DNA of 64,000 nt, taken from positions 29,206,087-29,270,086 of the forward strand of contig OZ010787.1 of the NCBI GenBank assembly GCA_963932465.1, in the 5' to 3' direction. Below the pieces are notes generated by a model, which was given only the letters and a program-made list of their open reading frames with translations, had not been told where the DNA came from and searched no databases. The first letter of the stretch is position 1; each line of letters opens with the position of its first letter. Shown here piece by piece: positions 45,420-62,890 of this stretch. A program made the translations under genes and the position numbers. This DNA comes from Maratus speciosus (Eukaryota; Arthropoda; Arachnida; Araneae; Salticidae).

Positions 45420-46875
45420 TACGGCTCTGAAGTATGGATGGTTAAAAGACATTTGGTGGTTGATAATCCTACTGCACAAGTTTGCTGAAGATGTTACCAA
45501 TACTTTAACGGGTGTGGCTAATACTTGCTATCGAAGAGGGAATCTGTCTCACAGCCGCCTATGAAATGGTACACCACTGATCTTAATATTATGAGAAACA
45601 GAATTTCTGCGCTCTATAAAATAATGCCAAAGAATCCTGATTGTGAACAATTTAAGAATGATTATCTAGTTAGTCGTAATGACTACAAGAAGAGAGCTCA
45701 ACTTGCTAAGAGGAACGTATGGATCTCATTCTGTGACCACTAATGCCAGTTTCGGATACCTTTATAAAGTTATTGCCAACAAGCCGCTGAAACTTACGGA
45801 TCTTATCTTTACAAGGTTGGGGGATTCTACTCCATTTGATAGCTACAATGATGTATCATACAGATTAATGCAACCACATTTTAACACAGATGATATTGCT
45901 AATCATATATTCAATTTTAATCTTTATCTTGGGCCTGAGGATGGAGTCTTTACGGAAAGTGTGACTCATAGAGAACTTAAATCGGTTATCAATCAGCAGG
46001 CTAACGGTAAAGCACCAGGATTTGACTGTTTCGATAATCTGATTATTAAAACTTTTGCAATTGTAATATAGAGGTTATTAAAACCCTTTTTAATAAATGT
46101 CTGGCTCTTGGGCATTATCTTGCAGTCTGGAAGATTGGTTTGTCATATTTTTTTTAGAAAACGAAACAAGGTGGTGACTTCTCCCAGAGCCTATCGGCCA
46201 ATTACTTTAATCCCTGTATTCGGTAAGCTCCTTGAGCGGATTATTAAACTTAGGGTTATAACTCTTTTGAAATCTTCAAACCTTTTCGATCCTGATCAAT
46301 TTGGATTCAGGGAAGGCAAGTGCACTCTATCAGCTTTTCAAAAACTCAAGATGTTTCGTAAAAAATATTCTTTCTACCAATAAATACTGTGCTCTTACAT
46401 CTATCAATATTCAAGGTGCATTCGACTCGGTTACCTGGAGGGTACTCGCTAGACTTACTGATTTGATGCTTGTTCCGAAATATCTTAAATTTATTTTGAA
46501 AAAGTACATTTCTGATCTGAACGTAGAATTTAAATTTACATTGAGGATCAAGTGGTTTAAACTATTTCAAGATTACCCTCAGGAATCGGACTTTGGATTA
46601 TAGTTGCGGACTATATACTTAAGAGCTTTAAGGCTGTTTTTGGTTCTATTATTTCTTATGCTGACGACTTCATTGTTTTTAAGAAGGCTGATACTCGCAG
46701 AGAGCTGGAGGCGAATATGAATAATGCTATCAATAAATTAATTCCATATACGATGAATTATTATTAATCATCAGTATTGATAAGTGTATCTCCATGCTTT
46801 TTGGACATTATACTCTGGAAAAGAGACGACCAATCTTTAAACTTCGTGGCTACTCAATACCGGTCAAAGATAATA
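45420..46875 (+). pseudogene. LINE ORF2 reverse transcriptase relic
   Basis: Segments in order: MKWYTTDLNIMRNRISALYK (45565), QQANGKAPGFDCFDNLIIKT (about 45990-46050), RAYRPITLIPVFGKLLERII (46187), DPDQFGFREGKCTLSAFQKL, NIQGAFDSVTWRVL (46402) with the first catalytic Asp, QESDFGL in place of the usual PQGS motif, and SYADDFIVFKKADTRREL with YADD at 46657-46668. At least five frame changes separate them. The catalytic YADD is kept but the enzyme cannot be made. The next part, LRGYSIPVKDN, runs into the MITE at 46876. Confidence 0.88.
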
Positions 46876-47083
46876 TTAACCCTAGATCTACCGGGAATTT
46901 TATTCAAGTTTTAATAAAACGTTCTACACCAGAATTTTTATTTAAAACTATTTAACTTATTTATTTACCTTATTTTTGTCTGGTTTATATACTTAGTTTA
47001 TTTTAAAGAAATTTCTGGTTTGAATGAATATTTTGTATGTACCTGTCGGGTCCAATGGACCCGTCTGGTAGACGGAGGGTTAA
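46876..47083. mobile_element. TTAA MITE family A in the LINE (reverse orientation)
   Basis: TTAACCCTAGATCTACCGGG at 46876 and GGTAGACGGAGGGTTAA closing at 47083. Orientation is opposite to the other copies. The palindrome CGGGTCCAATGGACCCG is present at 47047-47063. Confidence 0.93.
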
Positions 47084-47669
47084 ATAGTTGGGTTTTTATC
47101 TCATCTCGATAGTAGGTTTAACTGGATTAACCACATAGAAATGGTCCGAGAGAATATTAGAAACTTTGCATAGAATATTAAAAAAAACTTATATTGGAAA
47201 CAGAGGTCTTCATGCATCTTTCATAAAGGTTTGGTACGAGTGTGTTATTGAGAAGCAGATTACCTATGGTTCTGATATTTGGTTTACGGACCTAAATTCC
47301 CATGCTCTCCGTAAATTTAGCTCACGTCAAAGAATTGGCTTGTTGTCTGTATTAGATACCTATCGTACAGTATCAGTCTATGCACTATGAGTTATGGCTG
47401 GTGGGCTTTCCTTGCGTATAAAGTTAAAATATCTTATTCTTAAGTTTAATAGAATCCATAATAATGCTTCTGTGGTCATTGACGGTAAACGCATTGCTTC
47501 TGAGAACATAATGAAACCATTGTGCTCTTTTAATTTTCTGTTATATTACAAAGTGTGTAATCTAATATTTTTGGATCATGTTTCATCTTACACAAATTGT
47601 CCTTCGCCTATAATTTTTACCGGTGGCTCCAAAATGCCTGGCGGTGTTGGTGCCGCTTATACAGTGTTT

Positions 47670-47877
47670 TTAACAATAGAACGCCCGGAAATTTTACTCA
47701 AGTTTCATAAAAATATTTGACACCAGAATTTTTATTTAAAATTATTTGACTGACTTATTTAACGTAAATGTACATGGTTTAAATTTAACTTATTTTATGA
47801 AAGAATTTCTGGTTCCAGTTGACATTTAATTATATGGTCGGAGTCGGATCAATTCCTTCCGGGCGTTCTAGTGTTAA
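47670..47877. mobile_element. TTAA MITE, family A relative with altered ends
   Basis: TTAACAATAGAACGCCCGGA and, inverted, TTAACACTAGAACGCCCGGA are close inverted repeats. The interior (CACCAGAATTTTTATTTAAA and GAATTTCTGGTT) matches family A. It lies in the RNase H coding region between Phe and Leu codons, and the frame is continuous across TTAA. Confidence 0.85.
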
Positions 47878-48243
47878 ATAATCAGTTTATTGTGGATCAC
47901 AAGATTGTTCTACATGACATGAATTTCATTTATCACGATGAACTTATCGGTATAAAACATGCCATTATATGGATATCTTCCTCAACTTATAATTCTGCAA
48001 TAATTTATACAGATAATCTCTCTTCTCTGTTTACATTACATGGAGTCGGATCAATTCCTTCCGGGCGTTCTAATGTTAAATAATCAGTTTATTGTGGATC
48101 ACAAGATTGTTCTACATGACATGAATTTCATTTATCACTATGAACTTATCGGTATAAAACATGCCATTATATGGATATCTTCCTCAACTTATAACTCTGC
48201 AATAATTTATACATATAATCTCTCTTCTCTTTTTACATTACAT
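47840..48243. repeat. 202-bp tandem duplication in the LINE
   Basis: GGAGTCGGATCAATTCCTTC occurs at 47840 and 48042, and the following 200 bp differ at only a few positions. The unit contains the last 38 bp of the MITE at 47670 plus RNase H coding sequence. The duplication therefore happened after that MITE inserted. Confidence 0.92.
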
Positions 48244-49245
48244 GGAGCTTTTCCAACTACCGTTATTGTCCGTGATATATATGCTATTTTATTGGCTCAT
48301 AGTGATAAGAAGTTTACGATTGGTTGTATAAAAGCCCATGCTGGCTTTGCAGGCAATAAACGGGCAAATTCTTTGGCCAAATCAGTGATTACCAACAAGT
48401 CTGCTGATGCTTATGAAACAGCGCCATTTCCAATTTCTGTCATTACAAAATACTGTAGGACTAAGATCAGTAAGGATTGGCAGGACTATTAGTCCAGTAG
48501 TGAAAAAGGTCGGGACACTTAATCTATCTTGAAAAAAGTGGACATAAAATATATTACAAATAATTAAGTTTTACAGTACTATATCTCCGGACATGGTAGT
48601 TTCGCAGCTTTCCTTTTTAAGATTAGAAAGCTTGTGAATGACAAATGCAACTGTGGTAAGACTGGAAATGTTCTTCATTATATTTATGGTAGATACCCAA
48701 CTTTTTTGTTTTTAACCACTTCAACGGCGAGCCTCTGATAAAAAAACTACCCCATATCCTGTCTGTTTCCCTGAATTTGTGCGGTCGAAAATCGTCTCTG
48801 GCCAAAAACAAGAATATTTGCTTCCCGGCTTGGCTTTTCTTTCCCCCTGTATTCATCTGTCAACAGGTTTTGTGCTGATTTATCTGGAGAAAAAATCTCA
48901 GCTAGAAAGTCCCTCCTAGCAAGGGAGGATGTATGTCTCTCCAGAAGGCTGTTTCTTGTTTTTAGGTAGATTTCGTAAGAAATACTGCCTACTACCTTCT
49001 CTTATATGTTGGAATTTCTGAAACGTTTTTGCAAATATACGCCGATCTTAACCACTAGAACCCCAAAACACACCCCAGTTAAAAATGTTATCTACCTGTC
49101 TACCTATATACACGCATCCCCCGACTTACGTATTATGCGACTTACATAAATTCGCAGTTACGTAATAAATCTCGAAAATTACATTTGTGAACACACTAGC
49201 GTGTTTGATATGTATTTGCATACTTTTGATAATTATTTTATAAAT

Positions 49246-54127
<4,882 letters not shown>

Positions 54128-54129
54128 AC

Positions 54130-54712
54130 CTTCTAGCTTCACCTGTTCGTTTAATGTAGATTGAAAATTGTTAAAATTAATTCATTAATGCTAAATTTAT
54201 AAATCGCTCATTCCATAACAGGTTTTTTTATTTGAAAAGTATCCTTTTAGTTCGAATTTTATAAGTTTTCATATTTTTATAGTTTATACGGGAGTAAATG
54301 CTGCTGCATGATGCTTTATTCATAAAATAATACGGTGTAATACGGGTTCGAGTCCCGGCATGGAATCTTTTTCACTAGGTTGGCCTTTGCGCCTTTTAAG
54401 CAAAAATAATCTTTGAAATTTGATTTTCATTTGAAACTAATTAAATTTATTATAAATCTTCTTAATATTTTTTACAACTTTTATACTGACAAGTCTTACT
54501 GACCAACTCTTACTGAAAAAAACAAACAAACAAATAAATACATAAATAAAAACAAAAACCAAAAAAAGGGGAGGGTGGGTTGAAGAAGAAAAAATTTCAT
54601 AACTTCGTCAATTCACAAGATATCAAATCAGCTTGAATTTGTTATAGGTCTTCTTAATACTATAATATTGGCAAGTTTTTGATAGGGCGACAATAGGTTT
54701 TGATAGGTTCTT

Positions 54713-54748
<36 letters not shown>

Positions 54749-56269
54749 AGCGATTGAAAAAAAATGTTATATTAAAGATGTACTCAGATCCAAATTGCTT
54801 TTTTATGAACTCATTTTTAAATTAATTTTAGTTCTGAAACGCATCAACTGGCATATTCTCTTATTCAGAAACTCCATAATGTGCAGTGCTTGTCGTTTTT
54901 TTGATAAAGTCAGAATATATACTGAAAAAAACGCTGCCAGAATTTCCATTTCGAAAAATGAAAAAAACGAGACCGCTCATACATTTTTTGAACGAGATTA
55001 AACATGATTCTGAAAACATAATTCTGAAAACATGATTCCTTAACATGATTCTGAAAAAAAGCAGCTCTTACAGAAAAAGCAATTTAAAAACTCGAGCCCC
55101 CAGTATGCCATTTCTTTCGGCCAGCAATTAAAGTGTCGTCTCTAAATAATAACGTTCCGTTGTATAAGCCAGCCGTAAAACAAAGCAGATGTATCATTGT
55201 ACGGTTAAATACTGTACTGCAATTTTTTAACTTCTAAGCATCGCACATTTTCAATTTTTATACCGTCGTATTGGGCGGGGGGAGGGGAGGAGTGCTTTTA
55301 ATCGCAATTTGCTTGAAAACTACATCTCAATTTATTTCTGAGATATTAATTTTTTTGTAGTTTTTAACGTCATTTGTTTAAAGTTGGAAACTCAAGTACT
55401 CCCTTTCTGTAAAAAGTAAAAGAAAAAGATAGTTGGAAAATAGTAATAAACTTTTTCTTGCGATTTTCCCATAACAACTGAAAAAAAAATGTAATTAAAA
55501 TACTTGCTATTTTGAAAAAAAATATAGTTGGATGATTTCTGATAAAATATGGAGTTATTTTAAATATCTATATTAATGTTACAAACAAATGAAGGCATAT
55601 GAATCATTAGATAGCCAATTTTTTATCGAGCTTCTTGAATAACAACATCGCTTTTTGCTGTATTTGTGTATTATTCAGCGATAGTGACGTTATATGCATA
55701 CTTTACTGTGTATGTTATATAAGACTAGATCGTAGAGGTGGAATCTTTCAGAATGACGTCATTTTATATAAAATAAAAGCATGTGTTTCAAGGGTTAAAA
55801 TTGAATTATGTTTTGTACTATCTATATTTCTATACACATTTTTTTTTCATAGGAGCGACACTAAATTCTGGGAAAACAGAATTCCTGTTTTCTAGTTTTA
55901 TCTCTAATTTTGATTTAGTTTTTGCTGGTGAAATTAGTACTTAACTTCGAAATCTACCTGCGCCTGTAGGCCGAGCCGGCTGGGATTTTTTCCATTCGAA
56001 AAATATTGTATTGAATAGAACTATAGAATAAGTAATATAGATCTTGTTCTGGTTCTGAACACATTTATTATTGGTAAAACATATCAGCTTTTCTAAATAT
56101 ATACAAAAATGTGAAAATGTGAGATGTGTATTTTAAGTGTAAAATAGAAGGAAAAAATTTCTTTTTTGCTAATTAATCATATAACTGCAAATTGTAGAGT
56201 TTGTCATCTTAAAACATTAAAAATATGTCATTCTCCATGCACACACAACAAATCTGCAAAATTTCTTAG

Positions 56270-56300
<31 letters not shown>

Positions 56301-56884
56301 CTCAGACAATTTAAAAAGTCAATGGATTAACATTTAGATAATTATTTTCATGTAAAATGTTTAAACGGGTGATAATATTTAAGAAATTACATGTAAAAGC
56401 TAAATAGCGTCTCTTAATAGGAACCTTTCAACGTCAAAGAAAATTTTCGATGGTTTTTTTCACGATAAAAAACATTAATTATAAAGAATTATAGAAGAGA
56501 AGAAGAGAAAAGAAACGGAAAGGTAAAAAAGAACTATTTTCGAATTTCCCTTTATTTATGTGCTTATAGTAGTTTCCTTAGTGTACAGTACAAATAAACA
56601 AGCTTTATGTAAACGGACACCCCATAGACACTTATCTATCTTCACTGTTTCATTACTATTTAAAATCTGTTAATAAGACTGCAGTCTAATAGAAAGGCCA
56701 TTGTATGTCTAAACTCAAGAAAAGTTCCTTTCACCACAGGAATCAATCATTATCTGGCGATTACACTACCTGCTTAATTGCTCTGTACTATTATACTCCG
56801 ATTTCCTGCTTTAGAGGAAGTCCTATCTAGAGGGATGCGAAATTTCTCCGGACCCAACATATTTATCGATATCTACTTAATTAC

Positions 56885-56916
<32 letters not shown>

Positions 56917-57264
56917 GGTTACGAGAAAAGGCATGATTAAACGTATATATAGGGCTGTCACAAGAGACTATTTTTATATTCTATTGGCAATACTATTTCA
57001 AAAAAATTAATTTTGTAGCATATTACTGTTGCAGATGTGGTCAAAGTGTATGTGAAAAAATTTTGTTTTTAAAAAACGGTGCGAGACAGAATTAAAAATA
57101 GTCGCTTGTGGCAGCCTTGTATATATATATATGACCATTAAATAAACATTACCGACAACCTACAAAAACTGTGAAATTATAATATGTATATATAATTATA
57201 TATAAAAAAAAATACCCAATGTATTTAGTAATGCACACATATACACCAAAATCTCTCTCACTGT

Positions 57265-57297
<33 letters not shown>

Positions 57298-57860
57298 AAA
57301 ATAAATGAATGTCTTTTAGAAAACACTCTCAAATATTATATTCATTGTATGATAAGGAATAAGCAAAAATGCGAAAAATAATTACGTAAATGACTCTGCG
57401 AAACAATTTTCATTCAATACTGCATAAAAGTTTCAGATACAGCTGTTGACTTTTATAACACATAATATTTTCTTAGGTTAAATTCTTAAAACTGAAATAA
57501 GTTATATTTTAGGAAATATTGTCAATCAAAATTATTTTCACCAAAAATTTTTCACACGCTTCCTCGTGAAAGCTTTAAGTAAGTCAATTGAAATTAAATG
57601 ACCATTTTTTTTGCATTGAAAATAATGATACTTATACTGTGATTATGATCACCTTACTATGATTATATAATCACACAATTTATCTACGAAAAATATTGTT
57701 AAAGCTGTTAAATACTAAAATCTCATTGTACTCAAATTATGGAGGGAGGGGTGTTGTGGAGTACCAATCAGATGTGGCAATTGCAATATGATGGATACCT
57801 TTAGAGAATACTTTTGACGGGAAAGTGATCCGAATTACCGTTAGCACTTTATCTTATACA
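54130..57860. other. Unassigned DNA
   Basis: No gene could be supported. Present are GGGTTCGAGTCCCGGCATGG at 54344-54363 (a tRNA-like T arm or box B without a recognisable 5' half), poly(A) at about 54717-54746, (TTA)n at 56271-56302, poly(T) at about 56895-56918 and 57266-57293. The 86-residue frame at 55635-55895 and the others are unremarkable. Confidence 0.45.
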
Positions 57861-57877
57861 GTCTTCCTAGTATATCT

Positions 57878-58108
57878 GCCCCACCAGTGGCTGAGAGGTT
57901 CTCCTCTCTTAGACGGGAGGTGCTGGGTTCGAACCCAATTGCGCCCGTCGGCCTAATCTCTCGGAGTTTTCGTGGTTTTCTTCGAGCCATGGATTTCCAT
58001 GCGTAAATGCGGGTTAGGTTCCCTTAGAAAGACCCCCCACGAAGGGCACTCCCCCCCTGGGCCTATATCCCTTGTGCAGATAATTGGCCGTCAAAAATCA
58101 ACCAACCA
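57878..58108 (+). mobile_element. tRNA-derived SINE, copy 2
   Basis: Starts at GCCCCACCAGTGGCTGAGAG (57878). It has box A-like TGGCTGAGAGG and canonical box B GGTTCGAACCC, then CTCGGAGTTTTCGTGGTTTT and an end AATCAACCAACCA. Flanking TCCTAGTATATCT and TCCTAGTATGTCT form a 13-bp duplication with one mismatch. This copy has the best-preserved box B. Confidence 0.88.
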
Positions 58109-58109
58109 T

Positions 58110-60950
58110 CCTAGTATGTCTTCTTAGTATGTGGAGTATAAATTTGGATCAGTAATTTTTCGATTAGCACGGAAATAATAAGTCAGAAAAAAAAATTATA
58201 TTTATAGTATTGCTTGTCTTATTTACACCAATAACACAAACTTTTTTTTTTACACTACTGCTTTAAAATATTAATACATTAATCTAGATTTTCGGCTGTT
58301 TTACCAATGAAATTTCTAGGTAGATATAATAAAATTTAGGGTAAAATAATCAGTTTGAAAATAATTTTTTTTCCTGCAGGATTTTTAGATGTAAAAAAAG
58401 AGAAAATAGAAGACAAACACTAACTATTACAACTATATCGAAGACAAACACTAACTTTTGCAACTAAATCTCAATTTTGTAGTGCACAAGGCTTCGGTTA
58501 TAAATATAAATTTATAATTGCTAAAACTTTCAAAACGTTTGGACAATAAGAACTTTTTTTTAAATTTTAAATGACCTGATGTTAAAAAAAGAAAGAAAGA
58601 AACACCTTTTAGCTGCCGAAGACAGTATTATTAGGTTTGTTTGGAAATATTTTCGTTCTCAATTTCGTTTCTGTTTTCAACTCCAAAAGATCTATTTTCC
58701 GATAAATTTTTTAAATGACTTTTGTTCGAAAAAGCGTGAAATTGATAGGTGTTGCAAATCAGAAAGTATGTCATCGAAAGATGTTTATTATTTTTTGGTA
58801 CACGCAAAGGATCTTTCAGAAAATGGGGTGAAAGTGGGGGTTTTTGAACAGGATTTCCACACACAACACCGCGAGACAACAGAAAAACCTGTCGTTATGT
58901 GACAACAATTACTTATAATTCGATATAAGTAATTTATTTATCAAAACATGTAAACTCATTTCGATTCCTATTTAGTTCAATAATCAGGCCTGCCAGTTTT
59001 TTGCCATTATGTTTAAAAATGAGTCATAAATTGTGTAAGAAAGTTTTGCGTTCTTGAACGGCCGATTTAAGAACTATGTTAAATATATAAGTTCATTCAG
59101 TACTGATTTTCGATACATTTAAAATTTAAAGCGTAGGCCTCGCCGTACTTTCGCTTAAATATATAAATTCAAATCTAAGAGAAGTGCGTATAGGACGCCC
59201 GTTGTGAGCAGCTGAAGGCAGCATCCCAACTATAAAGTTAAATAAATTTTCCATTTGAAAAAAGAAAAAAAAAATATATCATACAAAATCGAAGGTGAAC
59301 GCTACTGAAAGGACTGGGGGTCCCAACTTTAGGAAGATTTAGGAAGATTTTTGTTTATTCATACAAAATCCTGCAAAAATATTTTATGCGTAATTAAGGT
59401 TAATATCATAGTCGCGGACAACGTCAGATGGGTATGTTATAATGATTTTAAATAACTTTACGGATCATCAAAAACACGGATTATTTTTTGTTTAAAAAAA
59501 ATAATTAGCAAGAAGAAGCTTTATATGCAATGTTAAAAAAGTAGTTTGTATCAGGGCTTAATTTCTAAAAAAAAAAAAAAAAAAAAAAATGTATATATAT
59601 ATATATACCGGAGCTCCAATATTCTGCGGTACCGGTACTAACAACTGTATCGTTCCACCCTTCCCCTTCCCCACCCCCTGTTACTCCAATCTGCATATTT
59701 ATATTTCATACATTATTTGCAAAATTAAAAGCTTTTTTTTTTTTTCTTTAGCAAAATAAAAATTTTAAATATATCTATTGGCATATACTTAGCTGTCAAC
59801 TATTCCACTTTTTAGTTACCACTCCTTCCGAATAGTAATCTTTTCCTGATTTTAATGTTAATTAATTGCAGAATTCTGTGATTTAATGTGGTAAGGATTA
59901 TGATTCGGAAATAGTGTTAGCACAAAAAAGAGATAGTTCGCAGCTAAGTATTTTTATTAAAAAATGAATGAAATTTACAGAAATTAATATTTATATGCTG
60001 AAAATCCGAACAATGTTTTTCAATTTCCTATAAAAGGTGCATAACTTAAGCTATAATCGTTTCTTTCCACATTAACAATCTTTTGTGGTGAGTCACTGAA
60101 AATCGGATTAAATTTAAAATTTCACACAGTCATCGGAAAGATTCAATGCTTATATAGAAAAAGGGGAAACACAGATCGATTACTTTCTATCAGAATAGTG
60201 TTGGAAATTATATCTACTCAGAAATGAAAGTGACTTCGTAAATGCGAAGAGCAGAGCCATAGGATGGGCAGCGTTCATGATACAAAATAAATAGAAAAAT
60301 CCCTATCGTGATTTTTATAATCATACGCAATGGAAAATAAAAAACCTCAAGCTAATGCTCGTTGGCTAAAAACAGAAAATATTATTTTCAAGTTAGCTAT
60401 CTAAAGAAAAAAAACCCATCCAATTAAAAATTATTCTACTCTCACAAAAGAAAATCGAACTGAAAGCAAATTCATTGTTCAGTCTCTTGAGTGGCGCCGT
60501 ATCAACACGTCGCCGAGATAAATTTGCAAATATCAGTAGAATAAAAAAAAAATAACTCGATTTCTGTTTTCCCTTCATTCTGATCAAAATAGCATTAAAA
60601 TGATTTTAAATAGAATAAAAAACGTAATTTTGAAGAAGGAAACTTTTTTTTCTTTTTCTATACATGAATAAATAAAATTTTGGATGCAAGACAGATTGAG
60701 CTTGAGTCAGTCTAAGCCCAAAAACTGATATAAAAATTGAGTCCTTTTTATCTCCACCTCCTCTACGTGTGCGACACGTTACGTCACATATATATGTTTA
60801 TCAGATGTGTAGTGGAGGGTATACGGAGCTATACGCCGTATACACCTTCTTGATTTTTTAAAGAAGCTTCGTATACGCTTTGTTTCTCAAATAAAGCTAT
60901 ATAGCGTATACTCTAGCCATGAATTTCATGATTCTAGCGTCTGCCGATAG
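58110..60950. other. Unassigned AT-rich DNA
   Basis: The longest frame, 107 codons at 58579-58902, shows basic and aromatic residues but no domain I recognise. It overlaps an antisense frame of similar length and I do not call it a gene. Poly(A) followed by (TA)n lies at about 59571-59607, and near-repeated GTATAC-rich text at 60830-60960. Confidence 0.45.
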
Positions 60951-61100
60951 CGTATACCCTCTTGGTTTTTTACGACTACAACACTGGTTTTGATAAAAAA
61001 GAATTAGATGGGAAGGAAAGGAAAAGACAATTCAGACTCCGTTTTTTCGGAAGCACTATTGCACCGGCCTCCGGTGAATTCAGACCAGAATTTAAAAAAA

Positions 61101-61870
61101 TTACTAAAGACAGAGAAGTACCGGAGCTGGGCTCCGGCGCAAACTAATCCCTGGTTTGTATAAATAAAAGCTAAATTGAAGACATTTATAACATTTCTGC
61201 TTTCAGTTAAACATTCCATTTATGAATTAGTCAAATTCCAGAATGCAATAAGATTCTTTGATAATTTAAATGAAACACAAAATCTTAATACGTCTGAAAG
61301 AGAGAAAAGGAATTTTGAAATTGTATTTGTATGTAAATTTACAAATAAATAAATAAATAAATAAATAAATTTTAAAGACGATTTTTTTTTCATAAAAAGA
61401 TTTTAATCTATAACAATTTTTTTCTACATTAAATTACAATATTTCTTTTTATTTGAGTAAATAAGTAAAAATAGAACATTATTTAAAAAATTACTAAAAA
61501 CAGAGAAGTATCGGAGCTGGCCTCCGGCGCAAACTAAGCCCTGGTTTGTATAAGTAAAAAGCTAAATTGAAGGCATTTAAAACATTTCTGCTTTCAGTTA
61601 AACATTCCGTTTATGAATTAGTCGAATTCCAGAATGCAATAAGATTCTTTGATAATTTAAATGAAACGCAAAATCTTAATACGTGTGCAAGAGAGAAAAG
61701 GAATTTTGAAATTGTATTGGTATGCGAATTTACAAATAAATAAATAAATTTTAAAGACGATTTTTTTTCATAAAGATGATTTTAAGCTATGACAATTTTT
61801 TTCTACATTAAATTACAATATTTCTTTTTATTTGAGTAAATAAGGAAAAATAAAACATTTTTACATTGAA
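61101..61870. repeat. 390-bp tandem duplication, two diverged units
   Basis: TTACTAAAGACAGAGAAGTA (from 61101) recurs as TTACTAAAAACAGAGAAGTA (from 61491), and the text between follows the same order in both (CTGGTTTGTATAA, TTCCAGAATGCAATAAGATT, AAAGACGATTTTTTTT). The (AAAT)n run has about seven units in the first copy and about three in the second. No coding potential. Confidence 0.88.
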
Positions 61871-62755
61871 ACATTTGCAATCGAAAGAACTCTAATTTCG
61901 CTTTTGTAAGAAAAAAGTGTGAGATATCCCCTCGGACATAAACTGTAGGGGATCTTCTTTCATTGTAAAAGACCCCTGAAAGTAATCAATCACTTTCCTT
62001 TGAATCTCCTCCGATAGAGGGGGAAAAAGAGCAGTTGATCTGCAAGGAAGCTCAAATAACGACATCTTGACTCGGGACTGCCGATTTTAAACCACTATTC
62101 TAGCCCCGAGTTCTCTCGTGGCTGCCGAAAAAAAGATAAGGCACCCTACCCCCGAGGCATCTCGTGGCGGCCGGTGAAGTGGTTAAGCAAAGTAGGACAG
62201 TTAGGGGGAACCTAAAAAGTATATCGATGAATCCAGATAATTATGCCAAGCTGACTGAAAATTATAATACACTTAATTCATTCTATTCCTTCATGAGATA
62301 TAAATCGAGTTAACTACTTCGATTATACTTGTACACGGACAATACAAGAACTTTGTAGATCTTTGAACTTATGACTTTGAAATTCTCTTTATGAACTTTG
62401 GTGTTTTTGGTTTCCAGTGACCCATAAACTGGCTATTATTCGTTTGCTTTATTCTTAAAAGTTGTCAGTTACCTATAAACTGCCACTTATCTGTAAATAT
62501 CTTTAGATTTGTATTATTCTTTTGGGCTGGAGAGTGGCCAATTGCCATTTTTGTCTTTTTCCAAAGTTGGGGGTTTTATTTTGATTTGTGAATTTTCAAC
62601 GTACGCTGTTGGTTTGTCTTGCTTCCTGGGCGGTGTTTTCGCTGGATAGCGGAAATGTTTTTTTCCCGCCGGGATGTTAATCCATAAACCTCACGATTGT
62701 AGTCTCGGTAGGGTGTCCTTAGTCCTTAGGTGATCAGCCTAACGCTGGACCATCA
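61871..62755. other. Unassigned DNA, locally less AT-rich
   Basis: CCCCGAGTTCTCTCGTGGCTGCCG at 62100 and CCCCGAGGCATCTCGTGGCGGCCG at 62150 are a degenerate direct repeat. A T/G-rich stretch runs from about 62390 to 62700. No gene supported. Confidence 0.4.
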
Positions 62756-62759
62756 GTGT

Positions 62760-62890
62760 TTAGTTCCAAAACAAGCCTAAACTCATTTTATCGACACCGG
62801 AAGGTTGAGAGTTTGAAAGAACCTTATACAACCTGAGTCGAACTCTGGACCTGTTGCGTGACAGCCAGACATGGTGACTACTACATATCT
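62760..62890 (-). mobile_element. Possible second tRNA-derived SINE family (fragment)
   Basis: On the minus strand, TAGTCACCATGTCTGGC resembles box A and CCAGAGTTCGACTCAGG a box B with a paired T stem, about 35 bp apart. It is not related to the SINE at 10438. The tail and limits are not defined. Confidence 0.35.

Larger units (their letters stand above)
47090..48990 (+). pseudogene. LINE ORF2 C-terminal part with RNase H relic
   Basis: After the MITE: LHRILKKTYIGNRGLHASFI (47168), then FTGGSKMPGGVGAAYTVF (47620), the first RNase H strand with Asp changed to Gly, then DELIGIKHAIIWISSSTYNS with the active-site Glu, IIYTDNLSSLF with Asp, and VIVRDIYAILLAHSDKKFTI followed by IKAHAGFAGNKRAN containing the conserved His. 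Further on come SGHGSFAAFLFKIRKLVNDK and CNCGKTGNVLHYIYGRYP, a CCHC-like motif without its last Cys. A MITE (47670) and a 202-bp tandem duplication break the frame. RNase H removal of template RNA is the known role. Confidence 0.85.
39900..49030 (+). mobile_element. LINE (non-LTR retrotransposon) with RNase H, heavily interrupted
   Basis: A long element in the order 5' leader, ORF1 with a zinc-knuckle remnant, apurinic-type endonuclease, reverse transcriptase, RNase H and a C-terminal cysteine/histidine motif. An RNase H after the reverse transcriptase is typical of the I, R1 and LOA groups. The leader near 40200-40440 has degenerate repeats with TACCGATTTGGTA. Five foreign elements interrupt it (42040, 43418, 44994, 46876 and 47670) and one segment is tandemly duplicated. 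The 5' limit is uncertain. No poly(A) tail is visible near 49030. Confidence 0.8.

Noticed and set aside
54344..54363. tRNA gene from GGGTTCGAGTCCCGGCATGG
   Set aside because: Only a T-arm-like segment is present; no acceptor partner, D arm or anticodon arm can be folded upstream.
58579..58902. 107-codon plus-strand frame as a gene
   Set aside because: Low-complexity AT-rich composition, no recognisable domain, and an overlapping antisense frame of similar length.
60830..60960. Small inverted repeat element from GTATAC-rich text
   Set aside because: Similarity is limited to short GTATAC-type words; no consistent ends or duplication could be defined.
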